Shown here: in pieces, positions 8,947 through 18,874 of the stretch
Layout of the letters: the number at the start of each line of letters is the position of its first letter
Position numbering within the stretch: position 1 is the stretch's first letter
DNA from: Tectiglobus sp965223355
GTDB lineage: Bacteria; Pseudomonadota; Alphaproteobacteria; Rhizobiales; Hyphomicrobiaceae
Length of the DNA stretch: 64,000 nucleotides
Reading direction: 5' to 3'
Assembly (NCBI GenBank): GCA_965223355.1
Contig: CBDCWE010000003.1
Coordinates: 1,302,001-1,366,000, forward strand
The notes under the pieces: model-generated
Database searches by the model: none
Seen by the model: the letters and a program-made list of their open reading frames with translations, nothing else
Told to the model about the DNA's origin: nothing
Translations under genes and position numbers: made by a program

Positions 8947-10044
8947 ATGTCACATAACACCTTCGGCCAGCTGTTTCGTGTCACGACCTGGGGCGAAAGC
9001 CATGGCCCGGCGATCGGATGCGTCGTCGACGGCTGTCCGCCCGGTATCGCCCTCAACGACAGCGACATCCAGCGCTATCTCGACAAGCGCCGGCCCGGCC
9101 GCTCGCGCCACACGACCCAGCGGCGCGAACCCGACACCGCGAAAATCCTGTCCGGCGTGTTTGAGGATGAGTCCGGCGCGCAGGTGACGACGGGAACCGC
9201 GATCTCGATCCTGATCGAGAATGTTGATCAACGTTCAAAAGACTACGGAGAGATCAAGGACAAGTATCGGCCGGGGCATGCTGACTATACCTATATGGCG
9301 AAGTACGGGATCCGCGATTACCGCGGCGGCGGGCGCGCGTCGGCGCGTGAAACGGCGATGCGTGTGGCCGCCGGCGCCGTCGCCCGCAAGGTTGTGGACG
9401 GCGTTGCGATCCGCGGCGCGCTGATCCAGATCGGCCCGCACGCCATCAACCGGGAGAGCTGGAATTGGGCGGAGGTCGACAACAATCCGTTCTTCTGCCC
9501 CGATGCCGCAGCAGCCCAACAATGGGCCACCTACTTGGACGGCATCCGCAAATCCGGCTCGTCAACCGGTGCGATCATCGAACTCGTGGCCGAGGGCGTG
9601 CCGGCCGGCTGGGGCGCGCCGGTTTACGGCAAGCTCGATCAAGACCTCGCAGGAGCGCTGATGAGCATCAATGCCGTCAAAGGCGTCGAAATCGGTGACG
9701 GTTTTGCCGCCGCCGCGCTGGCTGGCGAGGACAATGGCGACGAGATCCGCATTGGCAATGACGGACAGCCACGGTTTCTGTCCAATCATGCCGGCGGCAT
9801 TTTGGGCGGTATTGCCACCGGCCAGCCCGTAGTTGCCCGATTTGCCGTCAAGCCAACATCATCGATCTTGACGCCGCGGCGCACCATCGACCGGCATGGC
9901 AACGAGACCGATATCTCAACCAAGGGACGCCATGACCCGTGCGTCGGCATTCGCGCAGTGCCGGTGGGCGAGGCGATGATGGCACTGGTCCTCGCCGATC
10001 ATTTCTTGCGCCATCGCGCACAAATCAATCACGAAGGACACTGA
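8947..10044 (+). CDS. aroC: Chorismate synthase
   Basis: Chorismate synthase converts 5-enolpyruvylshikimate-3-phosphate to chorismate, the last shikimate-pathway step, using reduced FMN. The 365-residue length is normal. Diagnostic motifs are GESHGPAIGCVVDGCPPG (residues 16-33), RRPGRSRHTTQRREPD (48-63), RPGHADYTYMAKYGIRDYRG (residues 107-126) with GGGRASARET, and near the C-terminus RHDPCVGIRAVPVGEAM. The ribosome site is weak. The HAD-family gene starts two bases after the stop and is probably co-transcribed. Confidence 0.97.
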   Translation: MSHNTFGQLFRVTTWGESHGPAIGCVVDGCPPGIALNDSDIQRYLDKRRPGRSRHTTQRREPDTAKILSGVFEDESGAQVTTGTAISILIENVDQRSKDYGEIKDKYRPGHADYTYMAKYGIRDYRGGGRASARETAMRVAAGAVARKVVDGVAIRGALIQIGPHAINRESWNWAEVDNNPFFCPDAAAAQQWATYLDGIRKSGSSTGAIIELVAEGVPAGWGAPVYGKLDQDLAGALMSINAVKGVEIGDGFAAAALAGEDNGDEIRIGNDGQPRFLSNHAGGILGGIATGQPVVARFAVKPTSSILTPRRTIDRHGNETDISTKGRHDPCVGIRAVPVGEAMMALVLADHFLRHRAQINHEGH

Positions 10045-10045
10045 C

Positions 10046-10774
10046 ATGGCAGGCAAAGATGATGTCAAGGCCTTGATGTTTGATGTTTTCGGCACCGTCG
10101 TCGACTGGCGTTCGAGCCTGATCCGGGAACTGACATCGTTCGGCAACGGCCGCGGCATCGACCATATCGACTGGCAAAAGTTTGCGGACGATTGGCGCGG
10201 CCTTTACCAACCGTCCATGGAGGAGGTGCGCAGCGGTCGACGTCAATTCGCGATCCTGGACGATCTGCACCGCGAAAGCCTCAACACGCTGCTCGACAGG
10301 TATCGCGCGCCAAGCCTCGCCCCACACGAGATCGCGCATCTCAACGCAATCTGGCACCGCCTGACGCCGTGGCCGGATGTGGTGGAAGGGCTCTATCGAC
10401 TGAAGCGCAACTATATTATCGCGACGCTGTCGAACGGCAACATCGGCCTGATGGTGCGCCTGGCGCGGCACGGCAACTTGCCCTGGGACGTTATCCTCGG
10501 TGCCGAGGTGGCCAACGCCTATAAGCCGCAACGCCAAGCCTATGAAGGCAGCGCCAAAGCCCTCAATCTCGAACCCCACGAATGCATGCTGGTTGCAGCG
10601 CACAACGATGACCTGCAGGCGGCCGCAGACGTCGGCTATCGTACCGCCTTTGTCGTCCGCCCCCACGAATATGGCCCCCATCAACTGAAGGACAAGGCGG
10701 CCAGCCGGGCCTGGGATATCGTCACCGACAGCTTCAACGGCGTCGCCGATGCCATGGCCTGCCCGCGGTACTAA
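10046..10774 (+). CDS. Haloacid dehalogenase type II-like HAD hydrolase
   Basis: This 242-residue HAD-superfamily protein resembles L-2-haloacid dehalogenases. The nucleophile Asp13 sits in MFDVFGTVVDWR, Arg22 follows, and motif II (ATLSNGN) and motif III Lys (YKPQRQAY) are present. The final motif reads VAAHNDDLQAA rather than the SSN.WD of proven dehalogenases. This is the version seen in many proteins annotated as haloacid dehalogenase type II, so dehalogenase activity is uncertain and a phosphatase-like role is possible. Its start TGACATG directly follows aroC, suggesting translational linkage. Confidence 0.85.
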   Translation: MAGKDDVKALMFDVFGTVVDWRSSLIRELTSFGNGRGIDHIDWQKFADDWRGLYQPSMEEVRSGRRQFAILDDLHRESLNTLLDRYRAPSLAPHEIAHLNAIWHRLTPWPDVVEGLYRLKRNYIIATLSNGNIGLMVRLARHGNLPWDVILGAEVANAYKPQRQAYEGSAKALNLEPHECMLVAAHNDDLQAAADVGYRTAFVVRPHEYGPHQLKDKAASRAWDIVTDSFNGVADAMACPRY

Positions 10775-10899
10775 TCGCCTATGATCTTGGTCACGCGCCG
10801 GATGGCGATACGTCCATGCCGCCTCGACCAGATACCCCGGTGCTTTGCAATAAAGGCGAACATCACGCCTGATCCTTTGCAAAGTAGGCCGCTGCCTTT

Positions 10900-10985
10900 T
10901 TTAGAGCAACCTGCCTTTATTCGGAATCGGAATGATCCCGAATAAAGGCAGAAAGTTGCTCGCCTCTAAAGTGGCGATCATCGAA
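10900..10985 (+). repeat. Element A, half copy
   Basis: Only the GAGCAACCTGCC...GGCAGAAAGTTGCTC palindrome and the GCCTCTAAAGTGGCGATCATC spacer are present. The second palindrome is missing. The repeat joins directly to the truncated IS3 orfB at the sequence CGATGA, so either the element inserted in the IS followed by a deletion, or the two recombined. Confidence 0.8.
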
Positions 10986-11554
10986 AACCCTTTGGATCTC
11001 TGGTCGCAAGGCTGCGTCCCGCCTGACGCGTTCCGGCACTGTATCGGGATCGGGGTTCGCACGCCGGCGCATATGGGCGTGGTACGTTGACGGGGCGATC
11101 TTGATAACACGGCAGATCGGCTCGACCCCGTGCTCCTCGCGGTACGCATCGACGAAGCGGATCATGACTTCGCTCGGCGGTCGAGCTGCGCCTGCGCAAA
11201 ATACGCGCTCGCCTTGCGCAGGATCTCGTTGGCCTGACGCAACTCGCGGTTCTCGCGTTCAAGCGCCTTCAAGCGTTCGCGCTCTTTCGTCGTCAGGCGT
11301 CGTCAGGCCCGGCCTCTGTCCTGCGTCGCGTTCGGCCTGACGCACCCAGGTGTGCAGTGTCTGTGCCGCACAACCAATCTTCGCGGCAACGGACTCGATG
11401 GCGGCCCACTGTGATGCGTATTCGCCGGCGTGGTCGCAAACCATACGCACGGCGCGCTCACGCACCTCAGGTGCATACTGCGGCGATGTTCTGCGATTCT
11501 CCATGGCTCCAGTCTCTCAAGAGTTGGAGCCTGCGGCAAACCCGGGGCGGTTCA
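10986..11554 (-). pseudogene. IS3-family element, 5' fragment with broken orfA and truncated orfB
   Basis: The inverted-repeat end (TGAACCGCCCCGGGTTTG) lies at 11554 reading inward, followed by orfA from 11504. OrfA matches the intact copy at 33212 but is frameshifted by a tandem 10-bp duplication (CGTCGTCAGG at 11288-11297 and 11298-11307). OrfB begins at 11165 with an ATGA overlap and stops matching after IQRVFDD, where Element A takes over. It retains VDAYREEHGVEP, the open version of the codons that carry a nonsense mutation in the copy at 33547. Confidence 0.85.
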
Positions 11555-11885
11555 GACACTACCGAACCACGCGAGCTTGTGCGGGACATTCACGATGGTC
11601 AGATGCTGCTTGGCGACAAGGCCTACGATGCCGATTGGCTGCGCGACATGATCTGGGAGCAGGGCGGATGGGTGAACATTGCCTCGCGTGCAGGACGCAA
11701 AGAACCCGCCTGGTTCAGCCCGAGCCTCTGCAAGAAGCGCAACCTCGTCGAACGCTTCCTCAATAAACCCAAGTCCGTCCGACGTATTGCGACGCGCTAC
11801 GACGAACTCGGTCGCAACTTCCTTGCGATCGTCAAGCTCGCAGCACTACCCTTGCGACTACGCGCTTATGAGGCTACGGCGTCCG
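11555..11885 (+). pseudogene. IS5-family transposase, C-terminal fragment
   Basis: Reading LLGDKAYDADWLRDMI then RNLVERFLNKPKSVRRIATR and NFLAIVKLAALPLRLRAYE matches the C-terminal catalytic part of IS5-family transposases, including the DKAYD and ERF segments. The N-terminal two-thirds is absent, having been replaced exactly at the IS3 end. There is no stop at the expected place, and the frame runs on into unrelated DNA over the end of the amidohydrolase gene. Confidence 0.8.
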
Positions 11886-11974
11886 CCAACCCGAAGCCCA
11901 TGATCTCATGTGGGGTTGGCGGCGGCCGGGCGGGGCAGCGGGCCGCCCCGCGAGCGGCTCTGTCGTCGGTTGCT

Positions 11975-13222
11975 TCAGCCAACGATTTCCGCCCGCTCGA
12001 GAGCTGCATGTAATAGCACGCTGCCGCCGGCTGCCGCCCATTCCTTGGTCATGTCTTCCGCCTCGTTGTGCGAAATGCCGCCAATACAAGGTGTGAAGAT
12101 CATCGCCGTCGGCGCAATCCGCGCCATATAAACCGCATCGTGACCAGCTGCAGATGTGATGTCCTGATGCGAAAAGCCCAGTCGTTCGGCAGCACTGCGC
12201 ACCGCCGCAACACAGTCTTGATCGAACGCCAGTGCTGGAAACTCGAAGATCTGTTCGAGCTGTACGTCAATGCCTTGAGCTTCACAAATTTCCGTCACCG
12301 CCTCGCGGATGGCCGTATCCATGGCCGCGAGTTGGTCACTGAAGGGATGGCGGATGTCGACCGTCAAAAACACGCGCCCCGGAATGACGTTCCGCGAATT
12401 GGGGTACGACACGATCATCCCGCATGTTGCGCAGGCGTGCGGCTGGAAATCCCAGCCGATCCTGTTGACCAGCTTCACGACGTCGGCAGCACAAACCAGC
12501 GCATCCTTGCGCCGCGCCATTGGCGTCGGCCCGGCATGGCTTTCGATGCCGGTCAGCACAATCTCGTACCAGCGCTGACCATTGGCATGGGTGACGACCC
12601 CGATGTCGGTGCCGGCCTCCTCCAAGATCGGCCCCTGCTCGATATGCAGCTCGAAGAACCCGTGTACCGCCCGCCCGCCCGCGTCCTGATCCCCGGCATA
12701 TCCGATCCGCTTCAACTCATCGCCGAGCAGCAGGCCGTCGGCATCTTCCCGCGCGTACGCGAACTCCAGATCAAACGCGCCGGCAAACACTCCTGAAGCC
12801 ACCATCGCCGGCGCAAATCGAGAGCCTTCCTCGTTGGTGAAATTGACGACCTCGATCGGATGCTTCGTCTTGATGTCGAGATCCTGGAGCGAACGCACCA
12901 CCTCAAGTGCGCCCAGCACGCCGAGCGCGCCATCGAACTTGCCGCCGGTTGGCTGCGTGTCGAGATGCGAACCGATCATCACCGGCGCCAGCGACGCATC
13001 TGTTCCAGGTCGCCGCGCGAACATCGTCCCCATCTTATCGACACTCACCGTGCAGCCGGCAGCTTCGCACCAGCCCTTGAACAGATCACGGGCTTGGCGA
13101 TCAAGGTCGGTCAACGTCAGTCGTTTGACGCCGCCTTTGGGCGTTGCGCCGATCTCAGCCATTTCCATCAGGCTCGACCACAGGCGGTCACCATTGATCT
13201 TGAGATTGCTGTCCGGGCCCAT
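11975..13222 (-). CDS. Zn-dependent amidase/hydantoinase-carbamoylase family (M20)
   Basis: This 415-residue protein belongs to the group of N-carbamoyl-L-amino acid hydrolase, allantoate amidohydrolase and beta-ureidopropionase. Metal ligands are visible at H87 and D97 (GSHLDTQPTGGKFDGALG), E131-E132 (NFTNEEGSRF), H193 (ELHIEQGP) and a late His in IGGISHNEAED. The dimerisation domain includes GIESHAGPTPM. The ATG at 13222 (MGPDSN) is preferred over an upstream alternative by homology of the N-terminal domain. It is divergent from the alpha/beta hydrolase. The carbamoyl substrate is unknown; a role in ureide or pyrimidine nitrogen use is possible. Confidence 0.9.
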   Translation of the reverse strand: MGPDSNLKINGDRLWSSLMEMAEIGATPKGGVKRLTLTDLDRQARDLFKGWCEAAGCTVSVDKMGTMFARRPGTDASLAPVMIGSHLDTQPTGGKFDGALGVLGALEVVRSLQDLDIKTKHPIEVVNFTNEEGSRFAPAMVASGVFAGAFDLEFAYAREDADGLLLGDELKRIGYAGDQDAGGRAVHGFFELHIEQGPILEEAGTDIGVVTHANGQRWYEIVLTGIESHAGPTPMARRKDALVCAADVVKLVNRIGWDFQPHACATCGMIVSYPNSRNVIPGRVFLTVDIRHPFSDQLAAMDTAIREAVTEICEAQGIDVQLEQIFEFPALAFDQDCVAAVRSAAERLGFSHQDITSAAGHDAVYMARIAPTAMIFTPCIGGISHNEAEDMTKEWAAAGGSVLLHAALERAEIVG

Positions 13223-13361
13223 CGCTTTGCTTATCCGTGCATCCGGCCACCAACGACGTCGTGGCCCATTGTCTTTTCGCGCTACACTTTGTATCGCCTG
13301 AACCCGATCCGCAACCAGCGTTGCTCGTCTTACCACCCGAAATCACAAAAGACACCCGCCA

Positions 13362-14201
13362 ATGCCATTGTCTCGCATGCACGAACTTGAGCGCCAGGCC
13401 GAACGCTTCGAGACGCCGAGCGGAGTGGGTAGCATGGCATGGCGATGCTGGGCACCCGGCCCGCACAAGCCGGCCATAGTTCTCCTGCACGGCGGATCGG
13501 GGTCCTGGACCCACTGGATCAGAACTATTCCAGCTTTGGTCGACGACTACGAGGTCTGGGCCGTCGATGTTCCGGGCCTCGGCGATAGCGCCATGCCGGG
13601 CGAACCACACACCCCGCAATCCTGCGCCGCCGCCGTCGCCGCCGGCTTTCGCAGGTTTTTCTCACCCGAACGCAAAGCCCACATGGTTGGATTTTCTTTT
13701 GGCTGCCACGTCGGAACCATCGCCGCAGCCGATCTCAACGATTGCCTGTCCGGCATGCTGATCACCGGCTGCGCCGCGCTCGGCCTTGACCGGCCGAACT
13801 TGCGCCCGTTTCCGAAGGAGCGCGCCGGCATGGCGGCCGATGATCGCCGCGCCGTTCATCGCGGCGTGCTCGAGATCCTGATGATCTCCCGGCCGGAACG
13901 CGTCGATGATGAGGCCATCGCGCTGCAGGCCATCAACATCGAAAAGGCCCGCTTTCGCTCGCGTCAGTTCGCCGGCTCGTCGGATATCAAGGACGGACTG
14001 GCAAACGTCCGGGTGCCGCTCAAGACGATCTGGGGCCGCAACGACGTCATCGCCAATCCCGATGTTGAGACCTGTCTCGACATCCTGCGCCGCCATCATC
14101 CCGAGCTCCAGCACCGCATTATCGAGGATGCCGGCCACTGGGTGATGTACGAGCAGCCAGAGGCCTACAACGAAGCGCTGCGCGATCTGCTGGCTCGTTA
14201 G
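13362..14201 (+). CDS. Alpha/beta hydrolase
   Basis: This 279-residue alpha/beta-hydrolase has a complete triad: Ser112 in the nucleophile elbow GFSFG, Asp228 in WGRNDVIANP and His259 in DAGHWVMYEQP. The oxyanion segment HGGSGSW lies at residues 43-49. Such enzymes hydrolyse esters, lactones, amides or C-C bonds; nothing here fixes the substrate. The ribosome site is weak, and an ATG five codons later (MHELERQ) is an alternative start. It is divergent from the amidohydrolase, and the two may act in one catabolic route. Confidence 0.88.
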   Translation: MPLSRMHELERQAERFETPSGVGSMAWRCWAPGPHKPAIVLLHGGSGSWTHWIRTIPALVDDYEVWAVDVPGLGDSAMPGEPHTPQSCAAAVAAGFRRFFSPERKAHMVGFSFGCHVGTIAAADLNDCLSGMLITGCAALGLDRPNLRPFPKERAGMAADDRRAVHRGVLEILMISRPERVDDEAIALQAINIEKARFRSRQFAGSSDIKDGLANVRVPLKTIWGRNDVIANPDVETCLDILRRHHPELQHRIIEDAGHWVMYEQPEAYNEALRDLLAR

Positions 14202-14311
14202 ATGGAGACTTTCGGGAGGTTGTCCGCTCGGTCCGGACGGGAGAAGCTGAGCGCTGCCCGTCTGACACCGAGCGGTCGGGAGGCGTGGGTCACGGCTGGT
14301 GCCAAGGTTGC

Positions 14312-15280
14312 TTAGCGCGCCGGGCGTGAGTGAACGCGCTCGGCTGAGCTGCGATATCGTTTGTCCGTTGCAATTGCCGTTGCTGTTGTTGTTGCCGTCA
14401 ACTGTTCGACAATCATGTCGTGCAATGCCTTTGCGGCCGGTGTCAGTTCTTGGCCAGATCGCGTTATAATTCCCACTTCCCGAAAAATGTTCGGCGCCAC
14501 CAATGAAGCGACAGCGATATCTTTCACCGGCAGCGTCGACAAATAGGAAGATAATATAATCCCCAGGCCCGCACCGGCCGTAACCATTGCAACAACGGTG
14601 TGGATATCCGTCGGTTCGATAATGGCTTTAATGCGCATGCCGTTTTGGGCCAGCATCTCGTCAATCAGTTGACGAGATCCGGTTTCACTCGATGCTACGA
14701 CGATTTCTTCGTCGATTATCTCGCTCCAGGAAATCTTGTTCTTGCCGCTCACAGGATGATGTTTGGGCAGCAACAGCATTATTTCATCATCATAAATCCG
14801 GCAAAAGCTCAAGCCTTTGTATTTGTTCGGGGCGCTTGCAAGTCCGAAATCGGCGACACCGGATCGGACGCGGTCAAAAATAAACTCCGCAGCGCCGTTA
14901 TCAATGCGGATCACGATATCGGGATAGCGTTTTCTAAATGACACAATTACAGGTGGAATGTTATTGACCGTGGTCGAGGTCAAAGCTGCTACCGTAACTT
15001 TGCCGCGCTTTAACTCCACGAAGTCCTGCATATAGGCGACGGCCGAATTGAGGTCCTCGACGACACTGTTCGCCAGCGGCAGAAACTCGCGCCCCATTTC
15101 GGTCAACTCGACCCGCCGCGTACTTCTGTTTAGAAGCGGTGTTCCGACGACCGATTCCATCTGTTGGACCAACAGCGTGAGGGTCGGCTTCGAGACATTA
15201 ATGTCATCGGCGGCACGGCCATAGTGCAGATGCCGTGCAACGGCGACAAAGCCCCGGAAGTGCTTCAATCCCAAATTCAT
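14312..15280 (-). CDS. LysR-family transcriptional regulator
   Basis: This 322-residue regulator has an N-terminal winged helix-turn-helix (residues 1-60; LHYGRAADDINVSKPTLTLLV is the recognition region) and a periplasmic-binding-like effector domain from about residue 88. The ATG at 15280 (MNLGLKHF) aligns with the family start. The tail is unusually rich in Thr and Ala (LTATTTATAIATD). It lies divergently from the second TRAP operon, separated by about 190 bases. LysR regulators commonly control such divergent operons, so it probably responds to the TRAP substrate. Confidence 0.9.
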   Translation of the reverse strand: MNLGLKHFRGFVAVARHLHYGRAADDINVSKPTLTLLVQQMESVVGTPLLNRSTRRVELTEMGREFLPLANSVVEDLNSAVAYMQDFVELKRGKVTVAALTSTTVNNIPPVIVSFRKRYPDIVIRIDNGAAEFIFDRVRSGVADFGLASAPNKYKGLSFCRIYDDEIMLLLPKHHPVSGKNKISWSEIIDEEIVVASSETGSRQLIDEMLAQNGMRIKAIIEPTDIHTVVAMVTAGAGLGIILSSYLSTLPVKDIAVASLVAPNIFREVGIITRSGQELTPAAKALHDMIVEQLTATTTATAIATDKRYRSSAERVHSRPAR

Positions 15281-15471
15281 CGTTCGATCTTCTTGGCTAA
15301 TAGAAGCAATAATTTCATTTATCAAAATAGTATTGTCAACCTAGAGTGAACCTCATTGCGCTGAGCGTTGTCACTCAGGCTGCTCTCGCCACTGCAGCGG
15401 CCGATCACGTGTGGCTATCGAACATGTTCGAGCAGAGCGTCGCAGAATGACGCCGATTGGGGAGAAACACC

Positions 15472-16509
15472 ATGAAAGTACCAACCAAACTGACGTTGTG
15501 CGCCGCAGCGCTCAGCGTTGCGGTTGCGATCGGCGCGCCGACCGCATCGATGGCGAAAGTCGAAGGACCATCCGTTTTCTGGAAGATGTCACTGTGGGGC
15601 AAGCCGCGTGCCTTCACCAAGGGTGTCGAAGTCCTCTCAAAGCGATTGGCAGAAGAGACCGGCGGCAAATTCAAGCTGAAGATCTTCTACGGTTCGCAGT
15701 TATCCAAACCTAAGGAAAACCTCGACGGGCTGCGGGTCAACGCCTTCGAACTAACCATGGCGTGCAATTTCTATCATCCGGGTAAGACGGCGACGTTGAT
15801 GGTTCTCAGCCTGCCGTTCCTGCCGATGGCGGACTTCGAAACCGCCGCGCGCGTCCGGCACGGACTTTACAAGCACCCCAGTGTTGTCAAGGAGATCGCC
15901 CGCTGGAACGGACTGATCTACACATCATCGCATATCCCGCAGTATGAGTTCATGGGCCGCGGCGAGCCGCCGCTCAAACTCGAGGATTGGAAAGGTCTTC
16001 GCGTGCGGGCGGGCGGCGGTATCGGCCTTGCCATGGAAAAGCTCGGTGCCGTGCGCCAGACGATGCCGGCGACGGAGGTCTACACGGCCATTCAGCGCGG
16101 CACGGTGGATGCGGTGTCATTTCCGTTCTCCTACGCACATGCCGCCTACAAGGTCGACGAAGTTGCAAAGTGGTATACGGCAAATCTGTCGCCGGGAACG
16201 GCAGACTGCCCGATTATCTTCAACAGCAAGGCGTACGCCAAACTGCCCAAGCAGTATCAGGATCTGCTGTGGTCGCTGCGCGACGAGGTCACGGCGGCTT
16301 ATCAGAAGGTCTATGCTGCGGCAGACCAGAAGTATGTGCCGCGGTTCAAAAAGGCGCTGACTGAAATCAAGTACGACGATGCCACGTTGTCGACATTCCG
16401 CAAGATTGCCGGCCGGCCAATCTGGGATGCCTGGGTCAACGACAACAAGGGCAGGTTTGATGCGCAGGCCGTGCTCGATCTGGTCCTCAAACTAGCCGTA
16501 TCAAAATAG
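15472..16509 (+). CDS. dctP: TRAP transporter substrate-binding protein, DctP family
   Basis: This 345-residue periplasmic binding protein of a second TRAP system has a signal peptide ending near ASMA|KVE (about residue 24). Motifs include KIFYGSQLSKPKENLDGL, YEFMGRGEPPLKLEDWKGLR and VYTAIQRGTVDAVSFPFSYA, the last being the DctP region that carries the ligand-binding Arg. The ATG at 15472 follows GGGGAGAAACACC. It is clearly a different subfamily from the first DctP at 5353, so a different ligand is expected. Its stop lies about 120 bases before dctQ. Confidence 0.92.
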   Translation: MKVPTKLTLCAAALSVAVAIGAPTASMAKVEGPSVFWKMSLWGKPRAFTKGVEVLSKRLAEETGGKFKLKIFYGSQLSKPKENLDGLRVNAFELTMACNFYHPGKTATLMVLSLPFLPMADFETAARVRHGLYKHPSVVKEIARWNGLIYTSSHIPQYEFMGRGEPPLKLEDWKGLRVRAGGGIGLAMEKLGAVRQTMPATEVYTAIQRGTVDAVSFPFSYAHAAYKVDEVAKWYTANLSPGTADCPIIFNSKAYAKLPKQYQDLLWSLRDEVTAAYQKVYAAADQKYVPRFKKALTEIKYDDATLSTFRKIAGRPIWDAWVNDNKGRFDAQAVLDLVLKLAVSK

Positions 16510-16630
16510 GTCCGGTACCGGCAACTTGCCTTCCTCACCAAGCTGCAATGCGCTGGCGCGGTCTCTTCGGAGCCGCGCTGGTTGAAGCTGTGCAGCGCCA
16601 CTTCCATTCGAGTATCGGAGCGACAGTTCT

Positions 16631-17293
16631 ATGTCTGCACATTCGCCTCACGTCGACGCACCGTCGCCGGGCGGAGGTGGGCTTCTCGGAACCCTTCACC
16701 GCCTGCTATCACCGCCCGAAGATTTCCTCAACGTAGTCGCAGCCGTCACCATCTTTGTCGTGATGGTGGCAACGACCGGCCAGATCTTTACACGCCTCCT
16801 CGGCTTTCCCGTGCCGGGCTATCTGGAGGCCTCAGAACAGGCCATCGCCGTCTTTGCGTTTCTCGGTGCCGCCTACGCGCAACGCTTGGGCGCGCACATT
16901 CGCATGGAAATGCTGGTCGGCGCGATGGCCGGCCGCATGCGCTGGATTGCCGAAGCGATCGGCACCTTCATCAGCATGTTGATGATCGCCGTTTTGATCC
17001 GCTACAGCTGGGACTTTTTCTACGACGCTTGGATCGTCGGGGATACGACCTTCGACTATCACATCCCGACGTGGCCTTCGAAACTGCTCGTTCCCGTCGC
17101 CTTTACCTTCTGGTTCCTGCGCCTGCTCGTCGAGTTCATCGGTTACCTGCGCTTGATCGTTCATCCGGACGCCGAACCAATCGCGGTTCCCGTCATCAAG
17201 TCTGCGGCAGAGCTGGCGCGCGAGGAAGCATCCGAGACGTTCGGCCGTGACGCCGGTGTCGGTTTCGATTCGGAAGAGGAGGCGGACCGATGA
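16631..17293 (+). CDS. dctQ: TRAP transporter small permease, DctQ subunit
   Basis: This 220-residue DctQ has four predicted membrane helices between residues 33 and 165 and hydrophilic ends. The family segment GYLEASEQAIAVFAFLGAAY followed by AHIRMEML (about residues 63-91) is characteristic. The C-terminal acidic tail (FDSEEEADR) overlaps the dctM start by four bases (ATGA), indicating coupled translation with the large subunit. Confidence 0.9.
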   Translation: MSAHSPHVDAPSPGGGGLLGTLHRLLSPPEDFLNVVAAVTIFVVMVATTGQIFTRLLGFPVPGYLEASEQAIAVFAFLGAAYAQRLGAHIRMEMLVGAMAGRMRWIAEAIGTFISMLMIAVLIRYSWDFFYDAWIVGDTTFDYHIPTWPSKLLVPVAFTFWFLRLLVEFIGYLRLIVHPDAEPIAVPVIKSAAELAREEASETFGRDAGVGFDSEEEADR

Positions 17294-18699
17294 ACCTGGA
17301 AGCGCTGTTGACTGGTGCGCCCGCCGGCATTTTCGGGTTGGGATACGACAACCCGTCCTTGGTCGGCGTCATCTGTATGGGATTGTTGCTGGTCTTTGTC
17401 ATCTGTGGGATGCGGGTCGTGTTCGCCGCCGGCGTGGTTGGCATAATCGGCCTGGTCGAATTGATCGGCTGGAGTGCAGCGGCCGGCAGCATTGGCTCGA
17501 TTCCGCACGCAAAGTCGGTCTCCTTCGTTCTCGGCCTATTGCCGATGTTTATCCTGATCGGCTTCCTGGCCTTCCACGCCGGTATGACCAAACAGCTGTT
17601 TGATGCTGCCCGAGCATGGATTGGCTGGGTTCCCGGCGGGCTTGCGGTCGCAACCGTATTTGCCACTGCCGGCTTTGCCGCGGTGTCGGGTGCCTCGGTT
17701 GCCACGTCCGCCGTGTTCGCACGCGTTGCCATCCCGGAAATGCTCGAGGCCGGCTACGACCGCAAGCTGGCGGCCGGCGTCGTCGCGGCCGGCGGCACCT
17801 TGGCATCGTTGATCCCACCGTCGGCCATCCTGGTGATCTATGCGATCATCGTCGAGGAATCCGTCGGGGCACTGCTGCTGGCCGGCTTTCTGCCCGGCGT
17901 CGTCTCGGCGATCATCTACGCGTTGATCATCATTCTCTGGGCGCGGCTCAATCCGACGGCCGGGCCGGCCCTTGAACCGGCGCCCTGGGCTGAACGCCTG
18001 CGCTCATTGCCGGGCATCCTGCCGATCGCCGGCGTTGTCGTCATCATCATTAGCGCGATCTACACAGGTTGGGCGACGCCGACCGAAGCCGGTGCGCTGG
18101 GTGCGTTCGTCGTGCTGGTCATGGCCCTGATCAACGGCATGAGCCTGGCTTCCCTCAAGGACGCATTGATGGAAACGTCCAAGCTCGTTGTGATGATTTT
18201 CTCGCTGATCTGGGGGGTGTTGATTTTCGGTCGGTTTTTGGGCTTTTCGGGGCTGCCGGAAACGTTCGCTGCCTGGATCCTCTCACTGCAGGCCGACCCT
18301 TATGTCATTCTGGCCTGCATCTTGATGGGCTACGTCGTACTCGGTATGTTCATGGATGCCATCGGTTTGCTGCTGCTGACGCTGCCCGTTGTCTACCCGG
18401 CGGTCATTGCGTTGAACGGCGGCGCCGATGTCAGTGCCGCCGACAGCGCCTTCGGGATGACCGGGACGCAGGCAAGCATTTGGTTTGGTATCATCGTCGT
18501 GAAGATGGCGGAGGTCTGCCTGATCACACCGCCGATTGGCCTCAACTGCTTTGTCGTCAACGCCGTGCGGCCGGACATTCCACTCTCGGACATCTTCCGA
18601 GGCGTGGGCCTGTTCTTCATCGCCGACATCCTCACGATCGCAGTGTTGATCGTGTTTCCGGAGATCATCACCTGGTTGCCGGAGCTGTTGAAGAGCTAA
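17290..18699 (+). CDS. dctM: TRAP transporter large permease, DctM subunit
   Basis: This 469-residue DctM has about a dozen membrane helices. Family motifs are SGASVATSAVFARVAIPEML, GGTLASLIPPSAILVIYAII, FMDAIGLLLLTLPVVYP and EVCLITPPIGLNCFVV. Together with dctP and dctQ it forms a complete secondary importer in the inner membrane. The next gene (DUF1538) starts 176 bases later with its own ribosome site and probably lies outside this operon. Confidence 0.93.
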   Translation: MNLEALLTGAPAGIFGLGYDNPSLVGVICMGLLLVFVICGMRVVFAAGVVGIIGLVELIGWSAAAGSIGSIPHAKSVSFVLGLLPMFILIGFLAFHAGMTKQLFDAARAWIGWVPGGLAVATVFATAGFAAVSGASVATSAVFARVAIPEMLEAGYDRKLAAGVVAAGGTLASLIPPSAILVIYAIIVEESVGALLLAGFLPGVVSAIIYALIIILWARLNPTAGPALEPAPWAERLRSLPGILPIAGVVVIIISAIYTGWATPTEAGALGAFVVLVMALINGMSLASLKDALMETSKLVVMIFSLIWGVLIFGRFLGFSGLPETFAAWILSLQADPYVILACILMGYVVLGMFMDAIGLLLLTLPVVYPAVIALNGGADVSAADSAFGMTGTQASIWFGIIVVKMAEVCLITPPIGLNCFVVNAVRPDIPLSDIFRGVGLFFIADILTIAVLIVFPEIITWLPELLKS

Positions 18700-18874
18700 T
18701 AGTCGACGCCGGCGCTGGTGTCGGACCCGTTGGTCGATCCGACGCCTTCCGGCTTCGACAAACAAGCGAATTCGCGTGCCGATGACGTGGTCGGCGCCGG
18801 TCGGAAACGCACCTGTACAGCCACCTCGGCGGTCGGCTAAACGTTCGCAATACAGGCAAGGAGGACCAGATCTA

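Noticed and set aside
10025..10882. 285-codon minus-strand frame opposite the HAD-family gene
   Set aside because: Shadow frame without family character; the plus-strand gene has all HAD motifs.
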